Of a DNA stretch of 64,000 nt, positions 42,927 to 52,754 are shown piece by piece. The position numbers were made by a program, and so were the translations under genes. Source of the stretch: Flavobacterium chilense (lineage in GTDB: Bacteria > Bacteroidota > Bacteroidia > Flavobacteriales > Flavobacteriaceae). The DNA is taken from the NCBI RefSeq assembly GCF_001602525.1, contig NZ_LSYT01000007.1:124001-188000 (forward strand). Direction: 5' to 3'. The notes below the pieces were generated by a model. It was not told where the DNA came from and did not search any database. It saw only the letters and a program-made list of their open reading frames with translations. Every line of letters begins with the position of its first letter. Position 1 is the stretch's first letter.

Positions 42927-43765
42927 AAAATCCAATAGTTTCTATAATAGTTCCATGCTATAATCAGGCTCAGTATTTAAATGAGGCTTTGCAATCTGTT
43001 TTAGAGCAAATATATGAAAATTGGGAATGTATTATCATAAATGATGGAAGTACTGATAATGCAGAAGAGATAGCAAAAAAATGGATTTTACAGGATGTAA
43101 GATTTAAATACTATTATCAGGAAAACACAGGAGTTAGTAGCGCAAGAAATCTAGGTGTTAAAAATAGTGTTGGAGAATTTATTCTGCCACTGGATGGAGA
43201 TGATAAAATTGCTAAAGATTACATACAACAAGCTATAGTGGCATTTGAAAATGATGAATCATTAAAACTTGTTTATTGTAAAGCAGAAAAATTTGGAGAC
43301 GAAACCGGAAACTGGAATCTAATACCATTTTCGCTTAAAGAATTGGCATTAGATAATATGATTTTTTGCTCTGCGGTATATCGAAAAAAAGATTGGGAGT
43401 TAATAGGAGGGTATGATAATAATATGCTTGAAGGTCTTGAAGACTGGGAATTTTGGATATCACTTCTAAAGAATGGAGGGAATGTAGTATGTTTAAATAC
43501 AATTGGATTTTATTACAGAATAAAATTAGTATCAAGACAAAAAAATGTAGATGGTACTATAAAAGATAAGTTATTCAACTATTTAAGTATAAAACATGTC
43601 GATTTTTTTGTAGAACATTTGGGATCTTTTGGAGCATTAAATCACAATTTACAAAAAGAAAGAGAAGCATTTTCCAGAAAACTAAAAAGTGAAAAATTTG
43701 TGTTTGATTTGTTCTGCAAAACTTTTTTCGGATTTACAATTTTCGGAAAAATAAATAAGAAATAA
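42923..43765 (+). CDS. Glycosyltransferase family 2
   Basis: A 280-residue GT-A enzyme. VSIIVPCYNQAQYLNEAL, CIIINDGSTDNA, GVSSARNLGVK and DGDD at 91-94 are intact, and GLEDWEFWISLL supplies the ED base region. It resembles the same WcaA-like group as its upstream neighbour, from which it may have arisen by old duplication. It overlaps its neighbour upstream by 4 bases and abuts the next gene. Confidence 0.87.
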   Translation: MKNPIVSIIVPCYNQAQYLNEALQSVLEQIYENWECIIINDGSTDNAEEIAKKWILQDVRFKYYYQENTGVSSARNLGVKNSVGEFILPLDGDDKIAKDYIQQAIVAFENDESLKLVYCKAEKFGDETGNWNLIPFSLKELALDNMIFCSAVYRKKDWELIGGYDNNMLEGLEDWEFWISLLKNGGNVVCLNTIGFYYRIKLVSRQKNVDGTIKDKLFNYLSIKHVDFFVEHLGSFGALNHNLQKEREAFSRKLKSEKFVFDLFCKTFFGFTIFGKINKK

Positions 43766-44668
43766 ATGCTAGCAATTGTAATCCCATATTATAAATTAAT
43801 TTTTTTTGAGGAAACACTAAAATCACTATCAGCTCAAACAGATAAAAGATTTAGAGTTTATATAGGAAACGATGCCAGTCCCGAAGATCCCTCTTTGCTT
43901 TTGGAGGAGTATAAAGATAAAATTGATTTCGTTTACCAGTTATTTGAAGAAAATTTAGGAGGAGCATCACTAGCAAAACATTGGGAGCGCTGTATTGCCC
44001 TTGTTAAAGACGAAGACTGGATAATGATTTTGGGAGATGATGATGTTTTAGAGAATAATGTTGTAGAATCCTGGTATAAGCACTACAATATTTTTAATAC
44101 AAAATCGAATTTGGTAAGATTTGCTTCAAAATCTTTTAACATGAATTTGAACGGAAGAATAAGTGATTCATTTATTAATCCTGAATGGGAAAAAGCATCA
44201 GATTCTTATTTTAGAAGATTCAAAGGGCTTACCAGAAGCTCTTTGTCCGAATACGCGTTTTCAAAAACAGTTTTTAAAAAATACGGTTTTTTTGATTTTC
44301 CTTTAGCTTGGCATAGTGATGACGCAGCATGGTTATTTTTTTCAGATGATAAGCTTATTTATTCAATAAATGAGAGTAATTTATTAATCAGATATTCTAG
44401 TTCATCAATATCCGGGAAACAGAATAATCAAAAATTAAAAGATATTGCAAGTGAAAAATTTTATTCACAATGTATCACTAAAAAAATTGAATTATTCAAT
44501 AAGTCTCAACAATTAGATCTGATATTAGAATATGAAATTGCAATAAAAAAGAATAGAAAATTAAGATTAGCTGAATGGCGTTATTTACTTCTTTTTTATC
44601 TTTCATCAATGCAAATCAATGCCTTTTTTAAATGTCTAAGAAGATTTTGTTTGAGTTTCAAATCGTAA
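43766..44668 (+). CDS. Glycosyltransferase family 2
   Basis: A 300-residue GT-A enzyme. LAIVIPYYKLIFFEETL and YIGNDASPED open the fold, and ILGDDDVL with GDDD at 90-93 is the metal site. The downstream half (FPLAWHSDDAAWLFF) has SDDAAW where others have ED. Its start is the first base after the preceding stop. It belongs to a run of seven transferases between gmd and neuA, so the exported repeat is probably long or branched. Confidence 0.85.
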   Translation: MLAIVIPYYKLIFFEETLKSLSAQTDKRFRVYIGNDASPEDPSLLLEEYKDKIDFVYQLFEENLGGASLAKHWERCIALVKDEDWIMILGDDDVLENNVVESWYKHYNIFNTKSNLVRFASKSFNMNLNGRISDSFINPEWEKASDSYFRRFKGLTRSSLSEYAFSKTVFKKYGFFDFPLAWHSDDAAWLFFSDDKLIYSINESNLLIRYSSSSISGKQNNQKLKDIASEKFYSQCITKKIELFNKSQQLDLILEYEIAIKKNRKLRLAEWRYLLLFYLSSMQINAFFKCLRRFCLSFKS

Positions 44669-44702
44669 TGAATTTAATGAGTAATATAAAACTATAGATC
44701 AA

Positions 44703-45848
44703 ATGAAAATACTTTTTGTATCTATGCCGTCTATTCATGTTATTCGTTGGATCGAAAATCTAAAAGAGAAAGGTCATGAACTTTATTGGTTTGATGTTTT
44801 GGACCGGGGACCGTTAGAGAATTTGGATTATGTTCATCAATTCGTAAATTGGAAAAAAAGAAAATATCGATACATAAAAGGAGAATATTTTTTGAGAAAA
44901 AAGATGCCTTTAGTTTATGATAAAATAATTCCTTATTTAGAAGTTTCAGCCAATGAAGGTTTGGAGAAGATTATACAAGAAATTAAACCGGATGTTGTTC
45001 ATAGTTTTGAATTGCATTACTGCTCTTATCCTATATTGAAAACAATGAATAAAAACCCTGATATTAAATGGATTTATTCTTGTTGGGGGAGCGATATTTT
45101 TAGACATCAGGTTTTTGAAAATGACATTCAGAAAATTAAATCTGTTTTAGCTAGAGTTAATTTTTTAATAACAGATTGTGAAAGAGATCATCATTTAGCA
45201 AAAAAATATAATTTTAACGGAATTTTTCTGGGAGTTGTTCCTGGAGGTGGCGGATACAATATAAAAGATATTGAAACCAGGTTTCAGGATATTGAAACCA
45301 GAAAACTAATCTTGATAAAAGGGAATCATAATGAAACAGGAAGAGCGCTCTATACCTTAAAAGCCATAGAAAGAATAATTGATCAATTAGATAATTTTCA
45401 TATTTATGTTTTTTCTGCCGGAGAGAAAGTCAAAGAATTTATTAAATCCGATTTAAAACTGAAGGGAAAAATCAAGATAGTAGAAAAAATAAATCAATCA
45501 GAGCTTCATAATTATTTTGGAAAAGCATTTCTTTATGTTGGAAATAATTTTTCAGACGGTATGCCAAATTCATTATTAGAATCTTTATTACTTGGGGCAA
45601 TTCCTTTGCAATCAAATCCCGGTAATGCCACAAAAGAACTTATTGGAGAAAAATATTTTGGAGAAATAATCAATGATCCTGAAAACTCAGATGAAATCGC
45701 TGAAAAAATATTAAACCTTATCCATAACAAAGATAATAATGTTCAATTTGCCAAAATTAATCATCTCAAAGCCATTGAAGATTACAACTATGAAAAAATA
45801 AGAGATTCAATATATAATCTATATAGCACAGTTGCAATACATGAATAA
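44703..45848 (+). CDS. Glycosyltransferase family 4
   Basis: A 381-residue GT-B enzyme. ILFVSMPSIHVIRWIENLKEKGHEL is the acceptor-side start, and IKPDVVHSFELHY and IYSCWGSDIFRH are conserved in this capsule-associated group. The donor site near the end is NNFSDGMPNSLLESLLLG. A small in-frame duplication (DIETR twice, period seven residues) lies between the two domains at about 189-200. It overlaps the next gene by 8 bases. Confidence 0.85.
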   Translation: MKILFVSMPSIHVIRWIENLKEKGHELYWFDVLDRGPLENLDYVHQFVNWKKRKYRYIKGEYFLRKKMPLVYDKIIPYLEVSANEGLEKIIQEIKPDVVHSFELHYCSYPILKTMNKNPDIKWIYSCWGSDIFRHQVFENDIQKIKSVLARVNFLITDCERDHHLAKKYNFNGIFLGVVPGGGGYNIKDIETRFQDIETRKLILIKGNHNETGRALYTLKAIERIIDQLDNFHIYVFSAGEKVKEFIKSDLKLKGKIKIVEKINQSELHNYFGKAFLYVGNNFSDGMPNSLLESLLLGAIPLQSNPGNATKELIGEKYFGEIINDPENSDEIAEKILNLIHNKDNNVQFAKINHLKAIEDYNYEKIRDSIYNLYSTVAIHE

Positions 45849-46785
45849 GCCTTTAGTTTCGATTATTATACCTACTTATAATCGGGCCAATTTAATTGGT
45901 GAAACACTCGATTGCCTGATTAGACAAACTTATTCTAATTGGGAGTGCATTATAATTGATGATAACTCATCTGATAAAACAGAAGAGATAATAAAATTTT
46001 ATCAAGAAAATGATAATAGATTTAAACTGATCTTAAAGTCAAAAGATGATAAAAAAGGAGCAAGTGTTTCCAGAAATATTGGATTGAAAATAGCAAAAGG
46101 CGATTATATTCAGTTTCTTGATTCAGATGATATACTAGCTGTAAATAAATTGGAAGTCCAAATTCAGTTATTGTCAAATGAAGCAAAATTTGTTATTTCA
46201 ACATGTAAATGGGGAAGATTTGATCAAATTAACGAGCCTTTTAATTTGAATGAAAATAATCCCGATTATAGAAATTTTGATACAGCAAAAGAATATTTTG
46301 ATTTAATAGGTTTACATGGAGGCTTTTTTCCATCGCATAGTTTTTTAATAAATAAAGAACTAATAATACCTTCAGGTTACTGGAATGAAAGCTTAACTAT
46401 GAACGATGATGGAGAGTTTTTTTTTAGAATATTATTGAATTGCAGTAAAATAATATTTGCCAGTAATACGTATGTTTTATATAGAAATAATATATCTGGT
46501 GAGAATTTAAGTTTGCTAAAAACACAAGAAAAAGCAAATAGCCTTGTTAATAGCTGGAAAATAATTGAATCATTGTATTATACAAAGTACAGCGATTCAG
46601 ATTCGGCTTTTTTAGATAAAAAAAAGCAAAGTATATATTTTGGGATAAAAAGAGAATTTCCTAAAGTTATTACAGAGAATAAAATGTTTTTTAAACGACA
46701 GATTAAAAATGATACCGTTTTTCTAAAATTAGTAAAACTAAAGAAAAAAGTTATTCATAAACTGAAAATTATATTTAAACAATAA
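45841..46785 (+). CDS. Glycosyltransferase family 2
   Basis: A 314-residue GT-A enzyme. KPLVSIIIPTYNRANLIGETL, CIIIDDNSSDKT, SVSRNIGLK and LDSDD with Asp94-Ser-Asp96-Asp97 are classic. MNDDGEFFFRIL supplies the acidic catalytic region. ATG 45841 gives the normal N-terminus, so the upstream TTG at 45832 was not used. It overlaps the previous gene by 8 bases. A T9 tract lies at 46427-46435. Confidence 0.87.
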   Translation: MNKPLVSIIIPTYNRANLIGETLDCLIRQTYSNWECIIIDDNSSDKTEEIIKFYQENDNRFKLILKSKDDKKGASVSRNIGLKIAKGDYIQFLDSDDILAVNKLEVQIQLLSNEAKFVISTCKWGRFDQINEPFNLNENNPDYRNFDTAKEYFDLIGLHGGFFPSHSFLINKELIIPSGYWNESLTMNDDGEFFFRILLNCSKIIFASNTYVLYRNNISGENLSLLKTQEKANSLVNSWKIIESLYYTKYSDSDSAFLDKKKQSIYFGIKREFPKVITENKMFFKRQIKNDTVFLKLVKLKKKVIHKLKIIFKQ

Positions 46786-46787
46786 AG

Positions 46788-47792
46788 ATGCGAGTAGGAT
46801 TTAATCCACTTAAAGATGAACCACAAAAAGATTCTGAATTTATTCATCAGATAATAATTCCTGTTTATATACCTAATCAGGAAGGTTACTTTAAAGATAG
46901 TTTTGCAATTTTAAAACTTTGCCTCAAATCGTTATTTGCTACAGTTCATAAAAAAACGTTCATTACTATTGTTAATAATGGAAGCGATATAATTATAAAA
47001 GATTATTTAGATCTTCTTTTAAAGCAAAACAAAATACACGAACTAATTCATACTGATAATATAGGAAAGCTTAATGCCATACTTAAGGGCTTAGCAGGTA
47101 ATAACATAAAGCTGGTTACAATTTCAGATTCAGATGTATTGTTTTTACCCAATTGGCAATCTGAAACAGTAAAAGTTTTTACTAATATTCCTAAAGCTGG
47201 AGTGGTGGGCATTGTACCACAGTTTAAAATGTATGAGCAAAATTGCGGTAATGCTATTTGGGATAACTTATTTAATAAAAAATTAAAGTTTATTTCCGTA
47301 AAAAATAAAGAAGCCTTAATTAGGTTTTATGACAGTCTGGGTTGGAAAAGAAATTATAATCAGGATTATTTAGAATATAATTTGGGTTTAGAAATTAACT
47401 CAGACTTAAAGGTATTAATTGGTTCAGGACATTTTGTAGCCAGTTATAAGAAAGATATTTTTGATGAAATAACAAGTTATATAGGCTTTAAGATGGGAGG
47501 GACCAGTGAAGGTTATTTAGATAAATTACCTCTAAAAAAAGATTACTGGAGAGTAACAACCCAAGATAATTATGCTTACCATTTAGGAAATACTTTAGAA
47601 GATTGGATGTCCGTTCCGCTTGTTTCCAGTTCTGAAACAATTCAGTCCGGATTTAATAAAAACATAAAATTAAATCCGGTTATATATTTTATAAAAAACA
47701 GAGTATTTGTAAAATTTATTTCAATCAAATGGATGAAAAAGATATTCTTGCGATATAAAAAGTTACCACAACATATGATTAGAAATTATTAA
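46788..47792 (+). CDS. GT-A-fold glycosyltransferase, divergent
   Basis: A 334-residue protein with a GT2-like layout: IIPVYIPN, ITIVNNGS, then NIGKLNAILKG and ISDSDVLFLP with Asp114-Ser-Asp116 as likely metal ligands. The N-terminal extension of about 20 residues and an insert with NQDYLEYNLGLEI set it apart from its neighbours. It sits 2 bases after its upstream neighbour. Family membership is likely; donor and acceptor are unknown. Confidence 0.7.
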   Translation: MRVGFNPLKDEPQKDSEFIHQIIIPVYIPNQEGYFKDSFAILKLCLKSLFATVHKKTFITIVNNGSDIIIKDYLDLLLKQNKIHELIHTDNIGKLNAILKGLAGNNIKLVTISDSDVLFLPNWQSETVKVFTNIPKAGVVGIVPQFKMYEQNCGNAIWDNLFNKKLKFISVKNKEALIRFYDSLGWKRNYNQDYLEYNLGLEINSDLKVLIGSGHFVASYKKDIFDEITSYIGFKMGGTSEGYLDKLPLKKDYWRVTTQDNYAYHLGNTLEDWMSVPLVSSSETIQSGFNKNIKLNPVIYFIKNRVFVKFISIKWMKKIFLRYKKLPQHMIRNY

Positions 47793-47795
47793 GTA

Positions 47796-48701
47796 ATGCA
47801 CATTCAGAAAAAGTTTTCTATTCTCATTACAACTAAAAATCGAAAAGATGATTTGAGTTTTACATTGCATAAAATTCAGCATTTATTGGATAGAGAAGAT
47901 GTATCCTGTATTATTTGTGATGATGGCTCGACAGACGGAACCCACTTATTTATTGAAAAGAATTATCCGGAAATTCGATTAATTCGTAATAAAAAAAGTG
48001 AAGGATTGATTTATAGCAGGAACAGAATGATGGATTTAGTTACTACAGATTTTGCCATCTCTATCGATGATGATTTACATTTTGTGACTAACAATCCTTT
48101 AGAAATTATAGAGAAAGCTTTTGATGAAAATCCTAATGTAGCACTGTTTAGTTTTAGGATTTACTGGAATTTAGAAGAACCAAAAATAACGAGCTGTAAT
48201 GACGTTTTACATCAAATGAAAAGTTTTGCTGGTGGAGCTAATGTTTGGCGAATGTCAGCCTGGAGAGATGTTCCTGATTATCCCTCTTGGTTTGTTTTTT
48301 ATGGTGAAGAAGATTTTGCTTCTTTTCAATTATTTAAAAAACAATGGAAGATTTACTATCTGCCGAATGTTTTAGTAAATCATAGAGTGGATTTAAAATC
48401 CAGAAAAAATAATACCGATTATAGTTTACGTTTGCAACGGTCATTACGTTCTGGCTGGTATTTATATTTTTTGTTTTATCCTTTTAAAACCATTCCTAAA
48501 AAAATAACATATTCTGTTTGGATGCAACTTAAATTAAGAGTTTTCAAAGGAGACTTTAAAGCTTTGAAAGCGCTATTTTTGGCGACAATAGATTTAATTT
48601 TTGCATTTCCTAAAATAATTAGAAATAGTAATAGACTATCAGCAAAAGAATATAAAATTTATCAGGAACTAGAAGATACAAAATTGTATTGGAAGCCATA
48701 A
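47796..48701 (+). CDS. Glycosyltransferase family 2
   Basis: A 301-residue GT-A enzyme. FSILITTKNRKDDLSFTL, CIICDDGSTDGT, GLIYSRNRMMD and SIDDD with Asp91-93 are clear. YGEEDFASFQLFKK provides the catalytic acidic pair. Its TTKNR start resembles WbbL-type enzymes. It closes the run of transferases; the CMP-nonulosonate synthetase gene follows 34 bases later, so it might use or accept a nonulosonic acid, but nothing in the sequence proves that. Confidence 0.85.
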   Translation: MHIQKKFSILITTKNRKDDLSFTLHKIQHLLDREDVSCIICDDGSTDGTHLFIEKNYPEIRLIRNKKSEGLIYSRNRMMDLVTTDFAISIDDDLHFVTNNPLEIIEKAFDENPNVALFSFRIYWNLEEPKITSCNDVLHQMKSFAGGANVWRMSAWRDVPDYPSWFVFYGEEDFASFQLFKKQWKIYYLPNVLVNHRVDLKSRKNNTDYSLRLQRSLRSGWYLYFLFYPFKTIPKKITYSVWMQLKLRVFKGDFKALKALFLATIDLIFAFPKIIRNSNRLSAKEYKIYQELEDTKLYWKP

Positions 48702-48735
48702 AAACAATATTGTTATAATTTTTTAAATATTAAAA

Positions 48736-49404
48736 ATGAAAACTATCGCTATTATTCCAGCACGTGGAGGTTCTAAAAGATTGCCTCAGAAAAATATTAA
48801 ACTGGTTGGAGGAATCCCTTTGTTAGCACACAGTATTATTTATGCTAAAGTAAATAGTGATATCATTGATGAAATTTATGTTTCGACAGATGACGAGGAC
48901 ATAAAAAAAATAGCTTTAGAATACGGGGCAAAAGTAATAGACAGGCCAGCAGATCTTTCTGGAGATCATGAGCCAACAGTTTCAGCATTAAAGCATGTTT
49001 TACAAAATATTGATGATGAAGTAGAAAATGTTGTTTTACTTCAGCCTACAAATCCTATTCGTCCAGAAAGTTTGCTGAAGGAAACATTTCATGTTTATCA
49101 AAGCGAAAACTATGATAGTTTATTTACAGTTTCAAGAAATTACAAAAAATTCGGAAAAATAACAGATCAAAAGTTCATTCCTTACAATTACAAAATTGGT
49201 CAAAGAAGTCAGGATATGGAACCGCTTTATTTTGAAAACGGGTTATTATATATTGCAAAAGCTGCTTTAATTCTGGACGACATAGTTATTTCAGAAAATG
49301 CATTTCCTTTCAAAATAGATCATATTTTTGCCAGCGTAGATATTGATACGCAAGAAGATTTTGATTATGCCAAATTTTTATACCACAAACATATAAAACC
49401 CTAA
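48736..49404 (+). CDS. neuA: CMP-nonulosonate cytidylyltransferase (NeuA/LegF type)
   Basis: A 222-residue nucleotidyltransferase with AIIPARGGSKRLPQKNIK at 5-22, YVSTDDEDIKK, DRPADLSGDHEPT, and LLQPTNPIRP. These mark CMP-sialic acid synthetases and their legionaminate or pseudaminate relatives. It activates a nonulosonic acid with CTP. It is followed after 15 bases by neuB. Specificity (Neu5Ac or Leg) cannot be told. Confidence 0.9.
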   Translation: MKTIAIIPARGGSKRLPQKNIKLVGGIPLLAHSIIYAKVNSDIIDEIYVSTDDEDIKKIALEYGAKVIDRPADLSGDHEPTVSALKHVLQNIDDEVENVVLLQPTNPIRPESLLKETFHVYQSENYDSLFTVSRNYKKFGKITDQKFIPYNYKIGQRSQDMEPLYFENGLLYIAKAALILDDIVISENAFPFKIDHIFASVDIDTQEDFDYAKFLYHKHIKP

Positions 49405-49419
49405 TTAACAAACGAATTT

Positions 49420-50460
49420 ATGAAACCCTATATAGAAATTGCAGGACGAAGAATTGGACAAGATTTTCCTCCTTTAGTTATTGCAGAAATCGGAATTAAT
49501 CACGAAGGTTCTTTACAAGTTGCAAAAGAAATGGTCGACGCTGCAAAACGAGCAGGCGCTGAGGTAGTAAAACATCAAACTCATATTGTTGAGGATGAAA
49601 TGAGCGGAGCTGCCAAAAAAGTGATTCCAGGTAATGCAGATGTTTCTATTTATGAAATTATGGAACGTTGCTCTTTGAATGAAGCTGATGAGCTAGAACT
49701 TAAAAACTATGTTGAAAGCAAAGGCATGATTTTTATTTCAACTCCATTTTCACGTGCAGCAGCAGAAAGATTAAAAAAGTTTGATATACCTGCATATAAA
49801 ATTGGTTCCGGAGAATGCAATAATTATCCGTTATTAGAGCATATAGCTTCTTTTGGCAAACCAGTAATTTTAAGTACAGGAATGAATACAATTGAAAGTA
49901 TTACAAAAGCAGTAGCTATTTTTGATAAACATAATATTCCTGCTGCACTTTTACATACCACAAATCTATATCCAACACCAATTCATTTAGTACGTTTTGG
50001 TGCCATGACAGAATTGCATGAAGCTTTTCCGGATAAAGTATTTGGTTTAAGTGACCATACCTTAAATAATAATGCCTGTCTAGGGGCAGTAGCTTTGGGA
50101 GCTAGTATTCTCGAAAGACATTTCACAGATCACATGCAACGAACAGGTCCGGATATCGTTTGTAGTATGGATGAGAGAGCGTGTCAGGAATTAATTGTTT
50201 CGAGTGCCGAAATTGCACTGATGCGTGGTGGTACAAAAAAACCTGCAGAAGAAGAACAAGTAACTATAGATTTTGCATTTGCTACCGTTTGTGCAATAGC
50301 ACCAATCAAAAAAGGAGATAAATTATCTAAAGAAAATATTTGGGTAAAAAGACCAGGAACAGGTAAAATACTAGCAGAACATTTTAATGATTTAATAGGC
50401 AAAACAGCCTCAAGGGACATTAACAATGACGAACAATTAAATTGGGAGGATATAAACTAG
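49420..50460 (+). CDS. neuB: Nonulosonate synthase (NeuB/LegI type)
   Basis: A 346-residue enzyme with a TIM-barrel N-terminal domain (VIAEIGINHEGSLQ, VVKHQTHI, STPFSRAAAE, YKIGSGECNN, GLSDHT, LERHFTDHM) and a C-terminal SAF/antifreeze-like domain from about 285. It condenses phosphoenolpyruvate with a ManNAc-like sugar to form a nonulosonic acid. It lies between the CMP-transferase gene and an acyltransferase gene, and the matching epimerase gene is at 51627. Confidence 0.92.
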   Translation: MKPYIEIAGRRIGQDFPPLVIAEIGINHEGSLQVAKEMVDAAKRAGAEVVKHQTHIVEDEMSGAAKKVIPGNADVSIYEIMERCSLNEADELELKNYVESKGMIFISTPFSRAAAERLKKFDIPAYKIGSGECNNYPLLEHIASFGKPVILSTGMNTIESITKAVAIFDKHNIPAALLHTTNLYPTPIHLVRFGAMTELHEAFPDKVFGLSDHTLNNNACLGAVALGASILERHFTDHMQRTGPDIVCSMDERACQELIVSSAEIALMRGGTKKPAEEEQVTIDFAFATVCAIAPIKKGDKLSKENIWVKRPGTGKILAEHFNDLIGKTASRDINNDEQLNWEDIN

Positions 50461-50506
50461 TTTTTAAATACAATACCACTTACTTTTTTAACCCTAATTT
50501 TTTACT

Positions 50507-51616
50507 TTGAAGCAAAATATCAGATTAAGAGAACTTGATTTTTTAAGAGGGATTGCGATTATTTTAGTGTTAATACGTCATCAGCATATAACAGACTGGA
50601 CAACAAAAATGGGCTGGATAGGAGTTGACTTATTTTTTGTTTTAAGCGGATTTCTTGTTTCAGGACTATTATTCAAAGAGTATCTAAAGTTTGGAAACAT
50701 AAAGCCAGGTTTGTTTTTAATACGAAGAGGATTTAAAATCTACCCTATATATTATTTAACCTATTTTTTATACTTAACACCTAAAATTATAAAACATCAA
50801 TTTGAATGGAAAGGCCTCTTATCAGACTTATTTTTCATTCAGAATTATGTTTATGCCTGGGGTTATGCTTATATACCTAGTTGGTCTTTAGCTGTCGAAG
50901 AACATTTTTATTTTGGTTTTGCCTTATTACTCTGGTTGGTCATTAAATATGCCTGGATTAGTTTAAAACCAAATCAAACAAGTAAAATAGATAAGTTTGA
51001 GGTTGTGATCTTTCTAATGATGCTTTTGTCATTAAGTTTAAGAATTGTCAGTAATGTTTATTTTCCTGAAAATGGAGATAAAAATTTCACAATGTCTCAT
51101 TTAAGAATGGATTCACTATTTGCCGGAGTTTTTGTTTCATACTTGTACTATTATAAAAAAGAAAAGCTAACACGTTTTTTCGAGTCAAATAGAACAATAT
51201 TGATCATAATTTCATTCTTAGCTCTTTCATTTACACCATTTATAGATTTCGAAGAATCATTTTTTGTAAGAACATTTGGCTATTCACTTCTTTATATAGC
51301 ATTTAGTATTATACTTGTGTTTTTTCTTGTAAGTAAAGAAATAAATAAAAGACTTGATAACCTATTCTCAACCAGAATAGTGAATGTTGTTAGTAAGATC
51401 GGATTTTCATCCTACAGTATTTATATCATTCATGGTTTTGTTAATTTTTTATTCGGATTAGTAAATAATTTTGTTTTAAATAAATTCTTTAATCAGATTT
51501 CTATATTCTTACTTACATGCATCATAAGTATTTTGTCAGGAATTTTTATGACGCTTAATATAGAAAAGTACTTTTTAAATTACAGGGATAAATATTTTCC
51601 CAGTCGAATAAACTGA
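50507..51616 (+). CDS. Membrane acyltransferase, acyltransferase-3 family
   Basis: A 369-residue protein with about ten helices. LRELDFLRGIAIILVLIRHQH and WIGVDLFFVLSGFLVSGLLFK are the hallmark blocks, and SWSLAVEEHFYFGFALLLW is the third. The start is TTG 50507: the sequence MKQNIRLRELDFLRG begins there and no upstream ATG exists in frame. Placed between neuB and neuC, it is a candidate for O-acylating the nonulosonic acid or the finished glycan. Confidence 0.87.
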   Translation: MKQNIRLRELDFLRGIAIILVLIRHQHITDWTTKMGWIGVDLFFVLSGFLVSGLLFKEYLKFGNIKPGLFLIRRGFKIYPIYYLTYFLYLTPKIIKHQFEWKGLLSDLFFIQNYVYAWGYAYIPSWSLAVEEHFYFGFALLLWLVIKYAWISLKPNQTSKIDKFEVVIFLMMLLSLSLRIVSNVYFPENGDKNFTMSHLRMDSLFAGVFVSYLYYYKKEKLTRFFESNRTILIIISFLALSFTPFIDFEESFFVRTFGYSLLYIAFSIILVFFLVSKEINKRLDNLFSTRIVNVVSKIGFSSYSIYIIHGFVNFLFGLVNNFVLNKFFNQISIFLLTCIISILSGIFMTLNIEKYFLNYRDKYFPSRIN

Positions 51617-51626
51617 TCATAAACAA

Positions 51627-52754
51627 ATGAAAAAAATTCTATTTCTTACAGGTACCCGCGCTGATTTTGGAAAGATAAAATCATTAATTTCAATTTTAGA
51701 ACAACAGTCTGAATTTGAGGTTTTTGTATTCGTAACCGGAATGCACCTGCAAGAACAATACGGCTATACTTTGATAGAAATAGAACGCTGTAATTTTAAA
51801 AATGTTTTTACTTTCGAAAACCATACACATGAAACAACAATGGACTTAACTCTTGCAAAAACCATTGAAGGATTATCAGGTTATTGCAAAACCATTAGTC
51901 CGGATATGATAGTTGTTCATGGAGACAGAGTCGAAACATTAGCTGGCGGAATTGTAGGTTCTTTAAACAACATTCTGGTAGCACATATAGAAGGAGGTGA
52001 AGTTTCTGGGACTGTTGATGAATTAATTCGTCATAGTGTTAGTAAATTAAGTCATATTCATTTTGTTTCAAACAAACAGGCAGCAAAAAGATTAATACAG
52101 ATGGGCGAAATTAAAGAATCTGTTTTTACAATTGGTTCTCCGGATCTTGATATTATGTTCTCTGACCAGTTACCAGATTTAGTAACTGTAAAAAACTATT
52201 ATAAGATTGATTTTGAAAGCTATGCAATCGTAATGTTTCATCCTGTAACTACAGAAATTAAAGAAATGCAAAAATATGCCCAGGATTTCGTAGCATCTTT
52301 ATTGCAGGATACTCATAATTATGTTGTTATTTTTCCTAACAATGATTTAGGAAGTCAATTTATTATTGAAGCGTATAAAAAATTAAAAGAAAATCAGAGA
52401 TTCAGGATTTTTCCATCGCTACGTTTCGAATACTTTTTAACCTTATTAAAAAATAGTCAGTTTATTATTGGCAATAGCAGTGCTGGAATTAGAGAAGCTC
52501 CATATTATGGAATTCCAATTATAAATATCGGAACCCGCCAGCAAAATAGAGCAGTTCATGCAGATATAATCAATACAGATTATTCTGAACAGGGCATAAA
52601 AGAAGCACTTTCGGTTATTGATTCACATAAAGTTCGAAATGTAGAGGATGATTTTGGAAAAGGAAATAGTAATGTATTATTTCTTGAATGTCTTCAAAAA
52701 GCAGATATTTGGCAATTGAACCACCAAAAACAATTTAGAGATTTATCTAATTAA
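51627..52754 (+). CDS. neuC: UDP-sugar hydrolysing 2-epimerase (NeuC/LegG type)
   Basis: A 375-residue epimerase with LFLTGTRADFGKIKSLI, VTGMHLQEQYGYT, VVHGDRVETLAG, HIEGGEVSGTVDELIRH and IGNSSAGIREAP. These are signatures of the hydrolysing family, which forms free ManNAc from UDP-GlcNAc (NeuC) or the 2,4-diacetamido sugar for legionaminate (LegG). Campylobacter members share the TGTRAD and IEGGE.SGT pattern, as I recall. The PglF/PglE-like genes in region C would allow the LegG version. It overlaps the next gene by one base. Confidence 0.88.
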   Translation: MKKILFLTGTRADFGKIKSLISILEQQSEFEVFVFVTGMHLQEQYGYTLIEIERCNFKNVFTFENHTHETTMDLTLAKTIEGLSGYCKTISPDMIVVHGDRVETLAGGIVGSLNNILVAHIEGGEVSGTVDELIRHSVSKLSHIHFVSNKQAAKRLIQMGEIKESVFTIGSPDLDIMFSDQLPDLVTVKNYYKIDFESYAIVMFHPVTTEIKEMQKYAQDFVASLLQDTHNYVVIFPNNDLGSQFIIEAYKKLKENQRFRIFPSLRFEYFLTLLKNSQFIIGNSSAGIREAPYYGIPIINIGTRQQNRAVHADIINTDYSEQGIKEALSVIDSHKVRNVEDDFGKGNSNVLFLECLQKADIWQLNHQKQFRDLSN

